Of a stretch of DNA of 64,000 nucleotides, positions 20,700 to 32,474 are shown piece by piece (position 1 is the first letter of the stretch; every line of letters begins with the position of its first letter). The stretch lies in contig NC_088918.1 of NCBI RefSeq assembly GCF_963576675.1, forward strand, positions 70,047,501 through 70,111,500, given 5' to 3'. Below the pieces are notes generated by a model that made no database searches, was not told the origin of the DNA, and saw only the letters and a list, made by a program, of their open reading frames with translations. Source of the DNA: Euphorbia lathyris (lineage: Eukaryota; Streptophyta; Magnoliopsida; Malpighiales; Euphorbiaceae). A program made the translations under genes and the position numbers.

Positions 20700-20915
20700 A
20701 AAATTGTAAAACTGGTATAAATGTTTTAGCGACGTTTTAGTGCCGGATTAAAGACGAATTACCGATAGATTTTCCGTAGTAAAAGCTTTCTTGTGAGTGT
20801 GTAAACATGTTGTTGTAGAGGCGGTTTAAACCGCGGGTAGAAAAGCGTCTCAAACATTTGTAAGTCGCTAAAGCAGAAAAATTCTATCGGTAAAAGACTT
20901 TTTTTGTAGTGTTCC
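20700..20915. repeat. probable CACTA-like element end
   Basis: Read in reverse it begins CACTACAAAAAAAGTC and contains ACCGATAGAAT and TTAGCGACTT, which recur inverted at 20725-20770 (TTTAGCGACG, ACCGATAGAT). This is the style of a CACTA terminus or a MITE derived from one. The other end is not located. Confidence 0.4.
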
Positions 20916-23135
20916 TCTCCTTCCAATTATTTGCATTCTCATCAACCTATACCTGTTGGTTAATCTCGGGTGAGTCGTAATCGAAGATCATTGTTTTTCT
21001 TTCTTTTTACTTCTCTCAATGCTCTGCAAGCAGAGCTGCTGAAGAATATAGACATCAATGCCATTCTGGTATGATACAAAAACAAGGGTAACATGTATGT
21101 TTTTATGGTTATATATGATATAAACGTTCAAGAAATGATAAACGTGTCAGGATTATTATTTTTTAAATCATGACCCTCAAACATCCATATAGCAAGCACT
21201 CCCTCATCATAATTGTGGGTATGAGAAATAAGAATATTGCTAATAAAGTTAGAAGATGTCAGCCATAACTTGAGGAATATACTATACAAACGAGTTAATA
21301 AACAATATCACTCTGGGAAGATTCTCAAGTGTCAATGTAAAAATTGCTCTGAGAACAAAAAGTGATATCAGAGCAAATAATATCTTAGTAACATACAAGA
21401 AACTGATTCCTGATTCGGGAACTGTGTTTGCATGACGTGAGCTACCAGTACTCCGCTGAAACAAAAAGCCAATAACATTAGTTTATGTCAAAGTGAAATC
21501 TAGAAAGTTTGAATCCGATAATCCCAGATGACATGTTTCCTCAAGCTGTAACAAACAGAATTCCATTTTGGATCATTTTTCATTTCACTTATTCAAAACA
21601 ATCGCATAATTTATTTTCCCCTTCTTTTTGAGTAATTCGCATTTAACTAACCATTAATAATGACAATACTGTATGAGTAACAATTAAGATAAATTATTGG
21701 AAGTTTGACTTAATACTATTAATTAATTATTTACAATTCTATCATATGGTATTTATCTATCTATCTATCTTTATTAGCATGAATCTATCAGAGCAACAGA
21801 AATTTGACTAAAGTCTAGGAATTCAGTGTGTTGTTATAACAGACTATTTCAAAGTCAGAATATCCGAAAAAAGACTTGCTAGGATTCATCTTGAAGAGGT
21901 GACGCCGGGAAGCAAAAAATGATCCTAAACATGTTGATAGTAGATGAAATGAACTGAATTCAACATGAAAAATGGAGAGAGTGTCACTCTGCTATATTAC
22001 GTAGATGTGAACGGGGTTTCAAGGAACTTAACTTGGGCTTAGGCGAATAATATTTACATATTGGACCAACAACTATTACAATTAGTATCAGAGTCGACTC
22101 TCCACATAGACGAACTAGGCAAAAGCTAGTGGGCATGTGATGACTCAATCATGGTAGGGCGACGCTTAGATGAAAGACTGGGCAAGAAACGGTCTTGAAG
22201 GATAACAATAGGAGCAAGAATAAAATTGATCCCATGTCCGAAATACAGTTGGATTAATCGCTATATTATATATTAAGATAGATTTTCAATACATGCATAC
22301 ACGTTTTAAAATCACAAGCGATAAAGAATGAAACTTGGATAAAAACGTACAATATCTAGTAAATATATTATTTAAAGACGCTCCTTGCTCAAACCGTTCA
22401 CCTAGCACCATCCTCACCGGAAATATCTCTAACCACTTTAGTCAATTTTTAGTTTTAGTTGCAGATTTCAATTACTTGATGAATGACTAATCAACATTGA
22501 ACTGGTCTAAAATATTTCAATTAACTTAAGTTCAATTTGTCTATCCTAATTTACAAAATAGAATAGTCTTCCTCTTAAAATTCCCAAATTGGCAAGATAT
22601 TCTATATAGATATAGAGTGAATAGAAGCCACATCATATTACAGTTACTTGTTATACCTTGAGTAGAATTGGGAACACTAGAAATTGTTGAAATGAAAACC
22701 CATCAAGTCAAAATGAACATTTGTTTGTTTGATAGGTTTTAGTCTCTAACTCTTAATTAGGTGGGATATTTTTGGGGCAAATAAGGCTTCCACAAAACCT
22801 CATATAAAGCACAAAACATAGCAAGTTAACATTAAGTTTTCTTGAGCCAGCCATGTGGCCTACTGAGGAAGTTGTGACTCTTTAGGATAAAAGAGAAAAA
22901 TGCTTTGATATAATGCAGCAGGGAGCATAGTGTATAGTACTGAAGATATATGATATGCTACCAGTCAAAGAAGCAAGAGAACAAATATCCCAAAACATGT
23001 TTCTTTTTAAGAGGAAGATACATAAAATATTTAATGATTAAGAAAGCTAAAGACCCTGGTGTTAATATATGTGTTTTCATTTTCATTTTAAGCATTCAAA
23101 ATAATCCCCAAATTAACCAAAATTCCCTCCCATAG
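20916..23135. other. AT-rich intergenic DNA, no gene recognised
   Basis: Only short unrelated ORFs are present. A small TCTATCTATCTATC microsatellite lies near 21755. If the rhamnogalacturonate lyase pseudogene ever had its N-terminal exons here, they are no longer recognisable. Confidence 0.5.
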
Positions 23136-24002
23136 GGCTACCAATTCTGGACAAGAGCAGATGAATAGGGTAATTTCAATATCAGTAATATAAGGCCTGC
23201 CTCCTATGATCTTTACGCATGGGTTCCAGGGTTTATTGGAGATTACAAGTACCACACTGTCCTTCACATATCCCCAGGCACTAATTATTGTATTGGAGAT
23301 GTTGTATATGAGCCTCCAAGGAATGGTTCCACACTTTGGGAAATTGGAATACCTGATCGAACTGCAGCTGAATTCTATGTTCCCGATCCTAACCCTCTTT
23401 ATGTTAACAAACTCTATCTTAATCACACTGATAGGTACGCAATTATTGCCTCATCATTTTATCCTATATATTGGACTACTAATAATATGTATTATCCTAA
23501 TTCCAGATTTAGACAGTATGGATTATGGGAAACATATCTGAATTATATCCTCATGGAGATTTGAATTTCACTGTTGGCACGAGTGACTATACACAAGATT
23601 GGTTTTTCGCTCAAGTTCCCAGGTATATATGTAGTACTCTCTAATACTTTGAGCACTCATAAATAGATAAGTCAATCTTCATATATGAAAGAACAACATG
23701 GCAAATAAAGTTCAAGCTTGAGACAGTTGATCAGAGTGGAATATATACTCTAAGATTGACTTTAGCAATTGCAAATGTTGCAAACTTGGAGGTTAATATA
23801 CCAAATTTTAATTTTAATTTTATATTTAATCACATTTTTCATCCTTGAATTGAAGGTTCGGATAAATGATGGAAATTCAAATTCTTCTCTAGTATTGGCA
23901 ACCGGAAATTTTGGAAAGGACAATACAATAGCTCGACGTGAAATTCATGGGATATACAGACTACAGAATCAAGTGCAGTGGCAAAGGGCAGAGCACCTCT
24001 GA
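23136..24002 (+). pseudogene. rhamnogalacturonate lyase pseudogene, C-terminal exons only
   Basis: Four exon remnants are 23136-23434, 23507-23622, about 23685-23791 and 23866-24002. They encode GYQFWTRADE, RPASYDLYAWVPGFIGDYK, VYEPPRNGSTLWEIGIPDRT, AAEFYVPDPNPLYVNKLY and DNTIARREIHGIYRL. These are hallmarks of plant polysaccharide lyase family 4 enzymes, which cleave the rhamnogalacturonan I backbone in the cell wall. Defects are an in-frame TAG at 23166-23168, a 1-base deletion in exon 2 (near 23537, after GLWETY), a lost acceptor for exon 3 and a divergent, shortened C-terminus. The catalytic N-terminal half is missing. Splice sites of the first two exons are still canonical. Confidence 0.88.
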
Positions 24003-24594
24003 GAGGAAGTTCTAGCAATGAAAAGGAGGATATAATAAGGCAATGACCATACTTTGACTTTATTTTGAGGTTAGATTATGTGTCTTAATTACTGCACTCT
24101 CTTGTGCTATTATAATGGGAATAAGTGATGAAACTCTTCTTTCTTCCTTATCCCCATCTCCTCTAGGTCTCGAATCTCTTCTTCATTTACTACCTTAAAA
24201 TCATCATCCTCATAAGAAATCCAAAAGAGGGATTTGGTAAGATGAAATTAAGCCGGAGTGAATTCATTCTAGTGAAAGCAGAATCACAACTGAACTTTAC
24301 TCGAGGGAAAAAAAAGACGGATAGAGTTTGACCTCCTTGCCTTCCAAAGGTGCCTAGAGGACGGGCCAGACGCAGCAGAGCAACAACTAGGAGTATGAAG
24401 CTTTTATTTGATGAAAATGATCAAAATTTCTTCTATATCAAGTTTTAGAAATGGATCAATTTAATATCAAGGATGCATCCACACTGTTTGAAGCCCCTAT
24501 TGAACCAACTGAACCTTCAATTTCAATCTAAATGAAGTCCTATGGAACCTACTAAGTCCGTCCTCCCAACAAATTAAAGACTAATTGTACATGT
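23684..24594. repeat. segmental duplication, copy 1
   Basis: This block, including lyase exons 3 and 4 and about 590 bp downstream, is repeated in direct orientation at 30069-31352. Near-identical landmarks are AGTTCAAGCTTG, GATCAGAGTGGAATATATAC, AAGAAATCCAAAAGAGGG and GAGTATGAA. Copy 1 lacks about 390 bp present in copy 2 (about 30527-30920). Confidence 0.9.
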
Positions 24595-24987
24595 TAATCC
24601 TCGGGAATCCTTTTTTACTATATATCTGAAACAAAACATGTAAGGAAAAGAGTAAACTAGAAAACTGAGAATAGTGCAGTTTAGCAGAAAAAAAAAAAAA
24701 GCAAATGGTAGAGCTTATATTTTATATTGTCTAATGAATACACATAAACACAGATGAATACACGGCACAAGTTTACAAAAATTACAGTACATACATTCCG
24801 AGCATAAACAAATCTAAGGTATAGGCACTAAAGTAAGAAAGCCAATGAAAGAATTTCATGTAAAGTTTATTTCGTGACTAAAAATTTGAACTTTTACATT
24901 ACTATAATATTTACAAATTAACAAAATTTGTCATAAATTAATGAAATGATAAGAATAAAATTCTCTACTATAATCATCTCTAACGAA

Positions 24988-27900
24988 TCAATTTTTCCTA
25001 CCAAAGATGGCTTCCTTTGTCACAAGCTTAATTCCTCTTACCCACAACTCAGCCATCTCAACCCCTCCTTCACAAACAAAATGCACCTCTTTGTTCTTAG
25101 TAGTCGCCACATGAAACATTCCACGGTATTGCACATCAATTTTCCACCGGAATTTTACACTAGGACCAACCTTAGCCCCTTTACAAATCACATTTCTTTT
25201 GCTTGATTTCCCCCATTGCAAAGTTCCTGTACCACTCACCATTCTCAATGATTTAAAGTGAGGACTTCCTTTCCCACATTTTTTATGCTTCTTCACTCGA
25301 CTCCCCTCCGAAACTAGTTGTCTCGCAAGTTCGTCTAGTATGACATTTTCTCCATCTTTTCCTTTTCCATTCTCCCTGGCAAGCATGAGTGCAGTTTCCT
25401 GCCTCCAATTTGCAATTTCGCAGCTTGCCCCAAATGAGATCAGAAGCTCACATACCTTGCTATGGCCTTGTTTTGCAGCTAACATAAGTGGAGTGTATTC
25501 ATCAATTTCTGCTGCATTTATGTCGTAGCCTCTTCTGGTTAACATTGAAACTAAATGCAAGTCTCCCCGGTGTAGAACGTGGATGCCAGCAGAGTAGTTA
25601 TGTCCCTCTTCAAGTGCATACTCTAGTAGTACTTTTTCAATTTCTTCATCGTAGTGGTTTCGTTCTGATAAAGTGATTGCTGTTTCGCCGTGTTTGTTCT
25701 GTAGCTTTATATTAGCACCTGCATACACAAGTATCCTGAAAGCTTCCACATGACCACCTGCGGCAGCTATCATAGCAGCAGAGAATCCGTTTTCATCTTG
25801 TTCGTTGAGATCGATCTCCAACTGCTCAATGAGCTTTCTCAAGGCCTCAATATCATTTGCCTGAATCACAAAGGTTAAGGAGGAAAACACTGAAATATTG
25901 CTTGATTTGGGATTCTTCCCAGCTTGAATTACATCTATCACTGCTTGTTGTAATCCAATTGCCCATCTGCTTGATGTTGCAATCGAACTAGCAGACTACC
26001 GGTTGAATTAACCAAGCCAAAATCAGCACCGGCAGAGGCTAGAATTTTTAAGCATTCCTGTTGTTTATATCTAGCACAAATCATCAGCGCGGTTTCGCCT
26101 AAATCTGTTTTGGAGTTGAGACTGCAGCCAGCAATTATCAGCTGTTCAAGAACTTTGGCTGATCCGAGCATTGCAGCTAAATGAACAGGACGCCAGCCAT
26201 TCCTCGAAGCTGTTTCGATGGGTGATTCTTTATCTGCACCATGTTTTAGAAGTACTTCTTCTGCTCTTGCATTGTTACACAGGATGGCATGGTGGATAAG
26301 AGTCCTCCCCAAGTGAAGAATGTTAGGAGAGACGTGTTGAAGGAGCATCTGCAAAATAGCTCCGCTTGCTTCGAAATACTCAACTGCACACCAGGAGACT
26401 AAGTAAGCCTCAGCTAATCCAGCTCCAACTCGAAATTCTTCACCTGTATCAGTATCCCAAGACCAAACTCCTAGCCTCACCTTGATGTCCACCCGAATGC
26501 TGACCTGTTTCAAAAGAAGTCTAACTACGGAAATCTGCCTGCTAATAATCGCACCAGCAAGTGCATTGCAATCAACATTAGCGTGCAACCATGGCTTGGA
26601 AGATTGAAGGAGAATCCTATCAACTGCATTGGCATCCACTCCACACTGCCACCAATTAAGATCACCAATGTCAGATCAACATTATTAATTTGATGAAAGG
26701 ATATGATTTCAGATTTGGGCTTAAATTCAGAATTGTACATTCTTAGATGTTACATGAAATAATCGCAACAGCAAGTCCAGAATTATCCTTCACTGCAATT
26801 GCAAATCAACCTATGAAGAAAACATCTAATTGCTAAGAATGTACTAGAATACTAAAGCCACTCTTTCATTTAGGTTGATCTGATTAATCGGGTTCGAGGT
26901 TGAGAGGCAATGTGGTCTATACATAATCATGTATAAGATTTCCATTGTTTTGATGTACATATGTAAAGAAGGTAATCTTGTGGCATTAACTGCTTACCTT
27001 GATGAGTGTGTCTACAACGTTGACAAAGCCTCTGCAACAGGCAGAAACAAGAGCATGAACAGCAACCTGTGGGCGTATAAGGTCAGAACTCATAAGCAGC
27101 CCTGCAAGTCTGGCCTGACCCAGATAGCTCGCCTCTAACAAAGCCTCTTCGCATGCCTCCTGAAATGCCCCACATTTGATAAGCACATCTAAAACATCTA
27201 AATGTCCTTCCCTTACTGCTGCTGTTGTAGCATAGCCTCGAAACAGCTTCTGATTCACATCGGCTCCAACGCTCTGCCACACAAATTACACCAAAATTGT
27301 ATCAGAAAAACCATATCACCATTTTTGTAATGTAATAAAAGACAAAAACAAAAGGTTATAGTGCCAAAATCTCTGTTACCTATGCTTAGTACAAGACATG
27401 TATTGATAATTATTGAACCAATATTCTAGAGAAAAAATTATTATGGCTTCCGCTAAAGGACAGCATTGTATTTCTGGATCAAAGTATGGAGAAATAAAGT
27501 TGTTAATCATTTTAAAATGGAATTGATATGGACTTATCTTCCGTGTGTACAAGACTGCACTAAAGATATCCAGGAAAATATTACATGTCAGCAACCTAAT
27601 TCCACAATCGAAATACTAATTAGAGCTTGATCATATTATATTAAATCAAATTATCTCTTTAAAACAAGCTTATACCGCATAACCACAGATAAAGCGTCCG
27701 ATTAACCCTAAACTGATTTTTTTCTTTTTAATCAGTTCAAAAGCAACACAGGTCTACAAAATGATGAATTCTGTATTACATAAATAATCAGAACATTCTT
27801 ATTTCATCAATCCTTTCGATATCCAAAAAAAAAAAGATCAATACATTACCAGTAATTTTCTGACGAGCTTTAAATTTCCGGTATGAGCAGCGAGAAACAG

Positions 27901-28161
27901 AGCAGAGACATCAGTTTTAAACTCCATATACTCAACGCGAACTTCGTGCGCCGATTCATGGTGAAGCAAAACTTCTGTCTTCTTCGCCTTCAAGCTCACC
28001 GTGCCAACAAAATTAACGTCGACGAAAGGATCGTCGAGACACTCGAAAGCCGACTTCAAGTCGTTAATATGGGAAGCGTCGAGGAGACGCTGGGAAACTT
28101 CGGATTGGTAATCTATAGGGAAGACCTGTTTTCTGGTGCCGGAGTTTCCGAACACTGTCAT
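24988..28161 (-). CDS. ankyrin-repeat protein gene with one frameshift
   Basis: Three exons lie on the minus strand: 28161-27850, 27273-26998 and 26645-24988, with GT-AG introns in phase 0. Start MTVFGNSGTRKQVFPIDYQ; exon 2 SVGADVNQKLFRGYATTAA; ankyrin repeats run through most of exon 3 (e.g. GRTLIHHAILCNNARAEEVL, GETALMICARYKQQECLKIL, EYTPLMLAAKQGHSKVCELL). The C-terminal block HFVCEGGVEMAELWVRGIKL and end KEAIFGRKN are typical of a conserved plant ankyrin family of unknown biochemical role, about 750 residues. One base is missing near 25996-25998, where STGS should continue into SASSIATSSRWAIGLQQAV; otherwise all of it reads through. It is either a recent pseudogene or a sequence error. No transmembrane segment is seen. 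Confidence 0.85.
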
Positions 28162-28261
28162 TTCGAAATCGGTATTGTCGCGTATACAGAGGAAGAGAGG
28201 AGCGGGGAAGAAGAGAAGAAAGGAGGGAAAGATTGTTTTGAGAAGGAAAGGAGGGAAAGAT

Positions 28262-28519
28262 GAAGTGCTGTTTGTTGGTGCGATTTTTAGAAACTTTAAC
28301 GTTTAAAAATAATTTTATTACCGTTTCAAAAAAGAATTTATTTATTTATTTATTAAAAATGGATTAAAATATAGAAAAAATTAGCATTAAGATTTAAGGA
28401 AAGGTAGGAGCTTAATGTCTTAATATATTTTTAAGTAAGTTCATTAATTATTTTTAGTTTATAAAAATATTATTTTATTTTATATAATATGAAAATAATA
28501 ATATATGAGTTTTTATTTC
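28262..28519. other. upstream region of the ankyrin gene
   Basis: AT-rich DNA upstream of the minus-strand start. The purine-rich 28188-28262 stretch is a likely 5' UTR. I see no clear TATA box. Confidence 0.35.
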
Positions 28520-28998
28520 GTAAAAAGCATAATTAAGCCCCTAAACTTTACATATTTTAAATATCAAGCATCTAATCAATTACTTTTTCACATTGTGTCG
28601 TTGATCATTGATTGTATTATGGATTTGACCCTTATTTAACTTTTTCGTCGAGTTTAGGAGATGAAAAGATCGGTTTTGCGATTCTAATGTTGAAAATCAC
28701 AAAATGGGAGAAGAGAAAATCGAGTTTGAAAGAATATACTGATAATTAATTTCTATAATTTCGTTTTACTTTTTAATTTTTTTTATCTCTCCTAGTCAAG
28801 GAATTCTTATTTTTATTTATCCATATCAACAAGCCGAATCACCCTAACGGTGTATGCAGTCCAAACTTGATAGAAAAGTTAAGTAAGAGTCTAATCCACT
28901 ATAGAATCAATGATCAAGAGCTCAATGTGAAAAAATAAATGATTAAGGACTTCATCCTTAAAACAGTCAAAGTTTAGAGACTTAATTATGTTTTTTGC
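28520..28998. mobile_element. ~480-bp MITE, copy 1
   Basis: The ends are inverted: GCATAATTAAGCCCCTAAAC on the left against AGTTTAGAGACTTAATTATG on the right. A second copy in the same orientation lies at 38640-39121 and shares e.g. GTCGAGTTTAGGAG, CTCTCCTAGTCAAG and CATATCAACAAGCCGAAT. There is no coding capacity. The superfamily is undetermined because I cannot define a target duplication. Confidence 0.75.
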
Positions 28999-28999
28999 C

Positions 29000-30064
29000 T
29001 TCTTCTTTTTTTGAAGCGGGAAGTCATATATTAAGAATTGATAGAATCATTACATAATAAGGACCAGACTAGATCCGGACTATCTCCCTGTAAGATTAAA
29101 GGTGATTGCAAATCACGAGCCCATTGAGCTAGACTATGTGCTACTTTGTTACTTTCTCTCCTAATGAATTGAAAAACGCAAGATGAAATGAAAGCGATAA
29201 ATGTTTGATGTCTAAGTATAGAAAATGAAGTGGCGAGAGTGGAATCTGGCCGCGAGTTAGCGTGTCCACCACTGTCTTCGTGTCCAATTCCATCCAGATA
29301 TTCTGCATATTGGAGTTTCGCGCTATGATAATCCATTCATGAATGGCTTGTAGTTCTGCTGCTTCTGCTGACAGACAAGGCGCCAATGGGATCCCTGCTG
29401 AGAATATAACATGACTATTTGAATCTCGTGCTATCACCCCGGCTCTTGCGGAATGGCCATTATCCTCCCATGCGGCATCACAGTTGATTTTTGTGATTCC
29501 ATCGAGAGGAGGACGCCAGACCTTGTAAGAGTCAAGAGGCAAAGCGCAAGGAATCAGGTCAATTGTATTCGGAGCACGGGATTTCCATTCCATATATAAG
29601 TTGTTCGCCTTAGCTATGAGGCTGTTGGGATCCATTTTGTTTCCTTCGTGTACTAGTCGGTTCATGTTATACCACATCCATCATAACAGTGTTATCTCGT
29701 GAAGTGCTTCGTCGGCATTGGAGAGCTCCCAGCATCGTTGAATCCATAAGCCCAGGTTAGGAGCTCTAATTTTGTCCCATCGCACCTGCATCTTCGCTGC
29801 TTTCCATATTTCTTTAGCAGACGGGCAGGCGATGAATACGTGGTGCAGGGATTCGATTTCAAAATGGAACTGGACACAAACTCCATTCGTCGGGATTCCA
29901 CGTTGCTGTAGAACAAATAAGCACGGAAGAACACCGGTGATCATCTTCCAAGCGAAATGCTTGACCTTGGGAGGTAAGTTAGACGACTAGAAACGTTTCC
30001 ATGGCATGTTCAAGCGAAATGCATCATATATGAAGAATGATGCAGGAAGAACAGTAACAACAGT
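29000..30064 (-). pseudogene. 5'-truncated LINE ORF2 fragment (zf-RVT, RNase H)
   Basis: On the minus strand: NLPPKVKHFAWKMITGVLP, the zinc region CVQFHFEIESLHHVFIACP, a stop at 29678-29683, then RNase H with KINCDAAWEDNGHSARAGV, AEAAELQAI and WMELDTK. A frameshift follows before RRESNKVAHSLAQWA. Reversed, the T-run near 29003-29011 is its poly(A). It has at least one TAG where Trp is expected (near 29989). It is a different family from the copies at 13179 and 39786. Confidence 0.85.
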
Positions 30065-30068
30065 AGTA

Positions 30069-31352
30069 GATATGAAAGAACATGGTAAATAAAGTTCAAG
30101 CTTGACACAGTTGATCAGAGTGGAATATATACTCTAAGATTGGCTTTAGCAATTGCAAATGTTGCAAACTTGGAGGTTAATATACCAAATTTTAATTTTA
30201 ATTTTATATTTAATCACATTTTTCATCCTTGAATTGAAGGTTCGGATAAATGATGGAAATTCAAATTCTTCTCTAGTATTGGCAACTGGAATTTTGGAAA
30301 GGACAATACAATAGCTCGATATGGAATTCATGGGATATACAGACTATAGAATCAAGTGCAGTGGCAAAGGGCAGAGAACCTCTAATAGGAAGTTCTAGCA
30401 ATGAAAAAGGAGGATATAGTAAGGCAATGACCATAATTTGACTTTATTTTGAGGTTAGGTTAGGTGTCTTAATTATTACACTCTCTTGTGCTATTATAAT
30501 GGGAATAAGCGATGAAACTCTTCTTTCTCCTCTCACTTTTTCAGTTTTAAGTTAGTTATGATGATCCCCTATTACAAGCATTGCACGTGTATTGTCAAGA
30601 AATATATCAAACAACTACATGCCAATTTCCACAAGTTGAGTCACATCTTCCATACTTCACTTTTGGCCTTCACAAAAGGAGAGTTAAATTATATAATATT
30701 AAAGAGATACAACTCAATTCCCTCTATAGATCCCAAATTAACTAATTGCGCACATGTCTATGGAGTATCACAACAGTAAGACCCCTTTGCTAACCCTATA
30801 AACTACTGTTGTTTGCAACTCCATCTGGCACGTCTACCACATTATTCTCATTTTCCTCAAGCTCCACTTTTGTCTTTCTCCTCAATGATGACAACCTTTT
30901 TTTTTGTCTCAAACACTTCTTCCTTATCCCCATCTCCTCTAGGTCTTACTACCTTAAAATCATGATCCTCATAAGAAATCCAAAAGAGGGATTTGGTAAG
31001 ATGAAAGTAAGCCAAAGTGAATTCATTCTAGTGAAAGCAGAATCACAACTGAACTTTACTCAAGGAAAAAAAGAAGACAGATAGAGTTTGACCTCCCTGC
31101 CTTCCAAAGGTGCCTAGAGGACGGGCCAGACGCAGCAGAGCAACAACTAGGAGTATGAAAGCTTTTATTTGATGAAATGATCAAAATTTCTTCTATATCA
31201 AGTTCCAGAAATGGAGCAATTAAATATCAAGGATGCATCCACACTGTTTGAAGCCCCTGTTGAACCTACTGAACCTTCAATTTCAATCTAAATGAAGTCC
31301 TATGGAACCTACTAAGTCTGTCCTCCCAACAAATTAAAGACTAATTGTACAT
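30069..31352. repeat. segmental duplication, copy 2
   Basis: Direct repeat of 23684-24594 with about 390 bp more. It includes the last two lyase exon remnants, with further decay (TGG CAA now TGG TAA at about 30083; CAG now TAG at about 30348). It starts immediately beside the LINE fragment, which may mark a breakpoint. Confidence 0.9.
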
Positions 31353-31479
31353 TCAATTTCAATGCAAATGAATCCCATAGGATTAAAATTAATTGCTCAG
31401 ATTTCTCACATTTTTTTGGATTATAGGATGATCGAAGGGACCTTTCTCGCTGAAACTTCGATTTACACCTCCATTGTTG

Positions 31480-31790
31480 AAATCATGAACACAACCCTTC
31501 TTTTCTCTTCTTCCTTCAATCCTTAAAACTGGTAACTTGAGAATTGCTGAAATTGGCAATAGAATCTAAATGTAAAAGATGGGGGGGTTTAGGTGTTGAA
31601 GTAGAAGATGGATGTGCAGAGGAGAAGAAGAAAGATAAGCCCAATCCTCTTCTTCCTTCAAGCCTTCAAACTAGTGTCCAAATTGAAATTGGGGATGAAA
31701 TCTAGTTGTAAAAGATGGAGATTTAAGTGTGTTGAGGTCGAAGATGGATGTATAGAGAGAAGAAGAAAGAGAAGCACCCTGGAATAGAAG
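31480..31790. repeat. ~150-bp imperfect tandem duplication
   Basis: CTTCTTCCTTCAATCCTTAAAACT...GTAAAAGATGG...GAAGATGGATGT recurs from about 31648 as CTTCTTCCTTCAAGCCTTCAAACT with the same landmarks. No gene is seen; the minus-strand ORF at 31671-31883 is not supported by anything recognisable. Confidence 0.65.
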
Positions 31791-32474
31791 TGTGGATGAG
31801 AGAGACGCAAGAAGAAAAACAGGAGCCGTAGGTAGAACGTATAAAATTCTAAGACAATGGAATGTGATTTGTCTTTGTATCATTGGTTTAGGAAAACAAA
31901 TAATTTTACTTTGTTTTTAAAGGAAGTGAGGATAGCGGCCACCATATTATAGTTAGAAGTGAAATTCTAAAAGTTATTGTATAAATACAAAATCTTTTAT
32001 TTTTTCTTTAATTGTTTGGATATATATACACATTCAAAATAAATAAAAAATGAAAAACATTAAGTAAATAAATGTCAAATATAATTAACCTCTGAATTTT
32101 TATTAATTTTTAAGTATATTGAACCTAAATAGATTAAAATTGTTAACTTACGAATTTCAATATATCCGGTGTATTGATCTCTTTTACGAACTAGTAAAGA
32201 AAATACTGGGAACCATAAAAGAAATAAAAACTAACAAATAGGGAGAAGATAATAATAATAATAATTCATAATTTGATTTCTGAGATTATGGAAATTTTCA
32301 TTTTATTTTCATAAATGGCGGTTACATTATAAGCAAGTCAAATGGGATGATGATTCTCTATACCACATTTGAGTAATGTAGAATTTGCTATAAAACTATC
32401 AATGCAATAGAAAATTGAACAGATGCATTCAAATCAACTTGAGGTCTCCCAAAATTTTTAATAAAAATTGCAAC

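Noticed and set aside
23206..23541. Separate hydrophobic ORF overlapping the lyase exons
   Set aside because: The lyase frame has clear family motifs and splice sites here; this frame does not.
27883..28263. Plus-strand ORF opposite the first ankyrin-gene exon
   Set aside because: It is the antisense of a conserved coding exon and its 5' UTR; its Glu/Lys-rich end is the reverse of a purine-rich leader.
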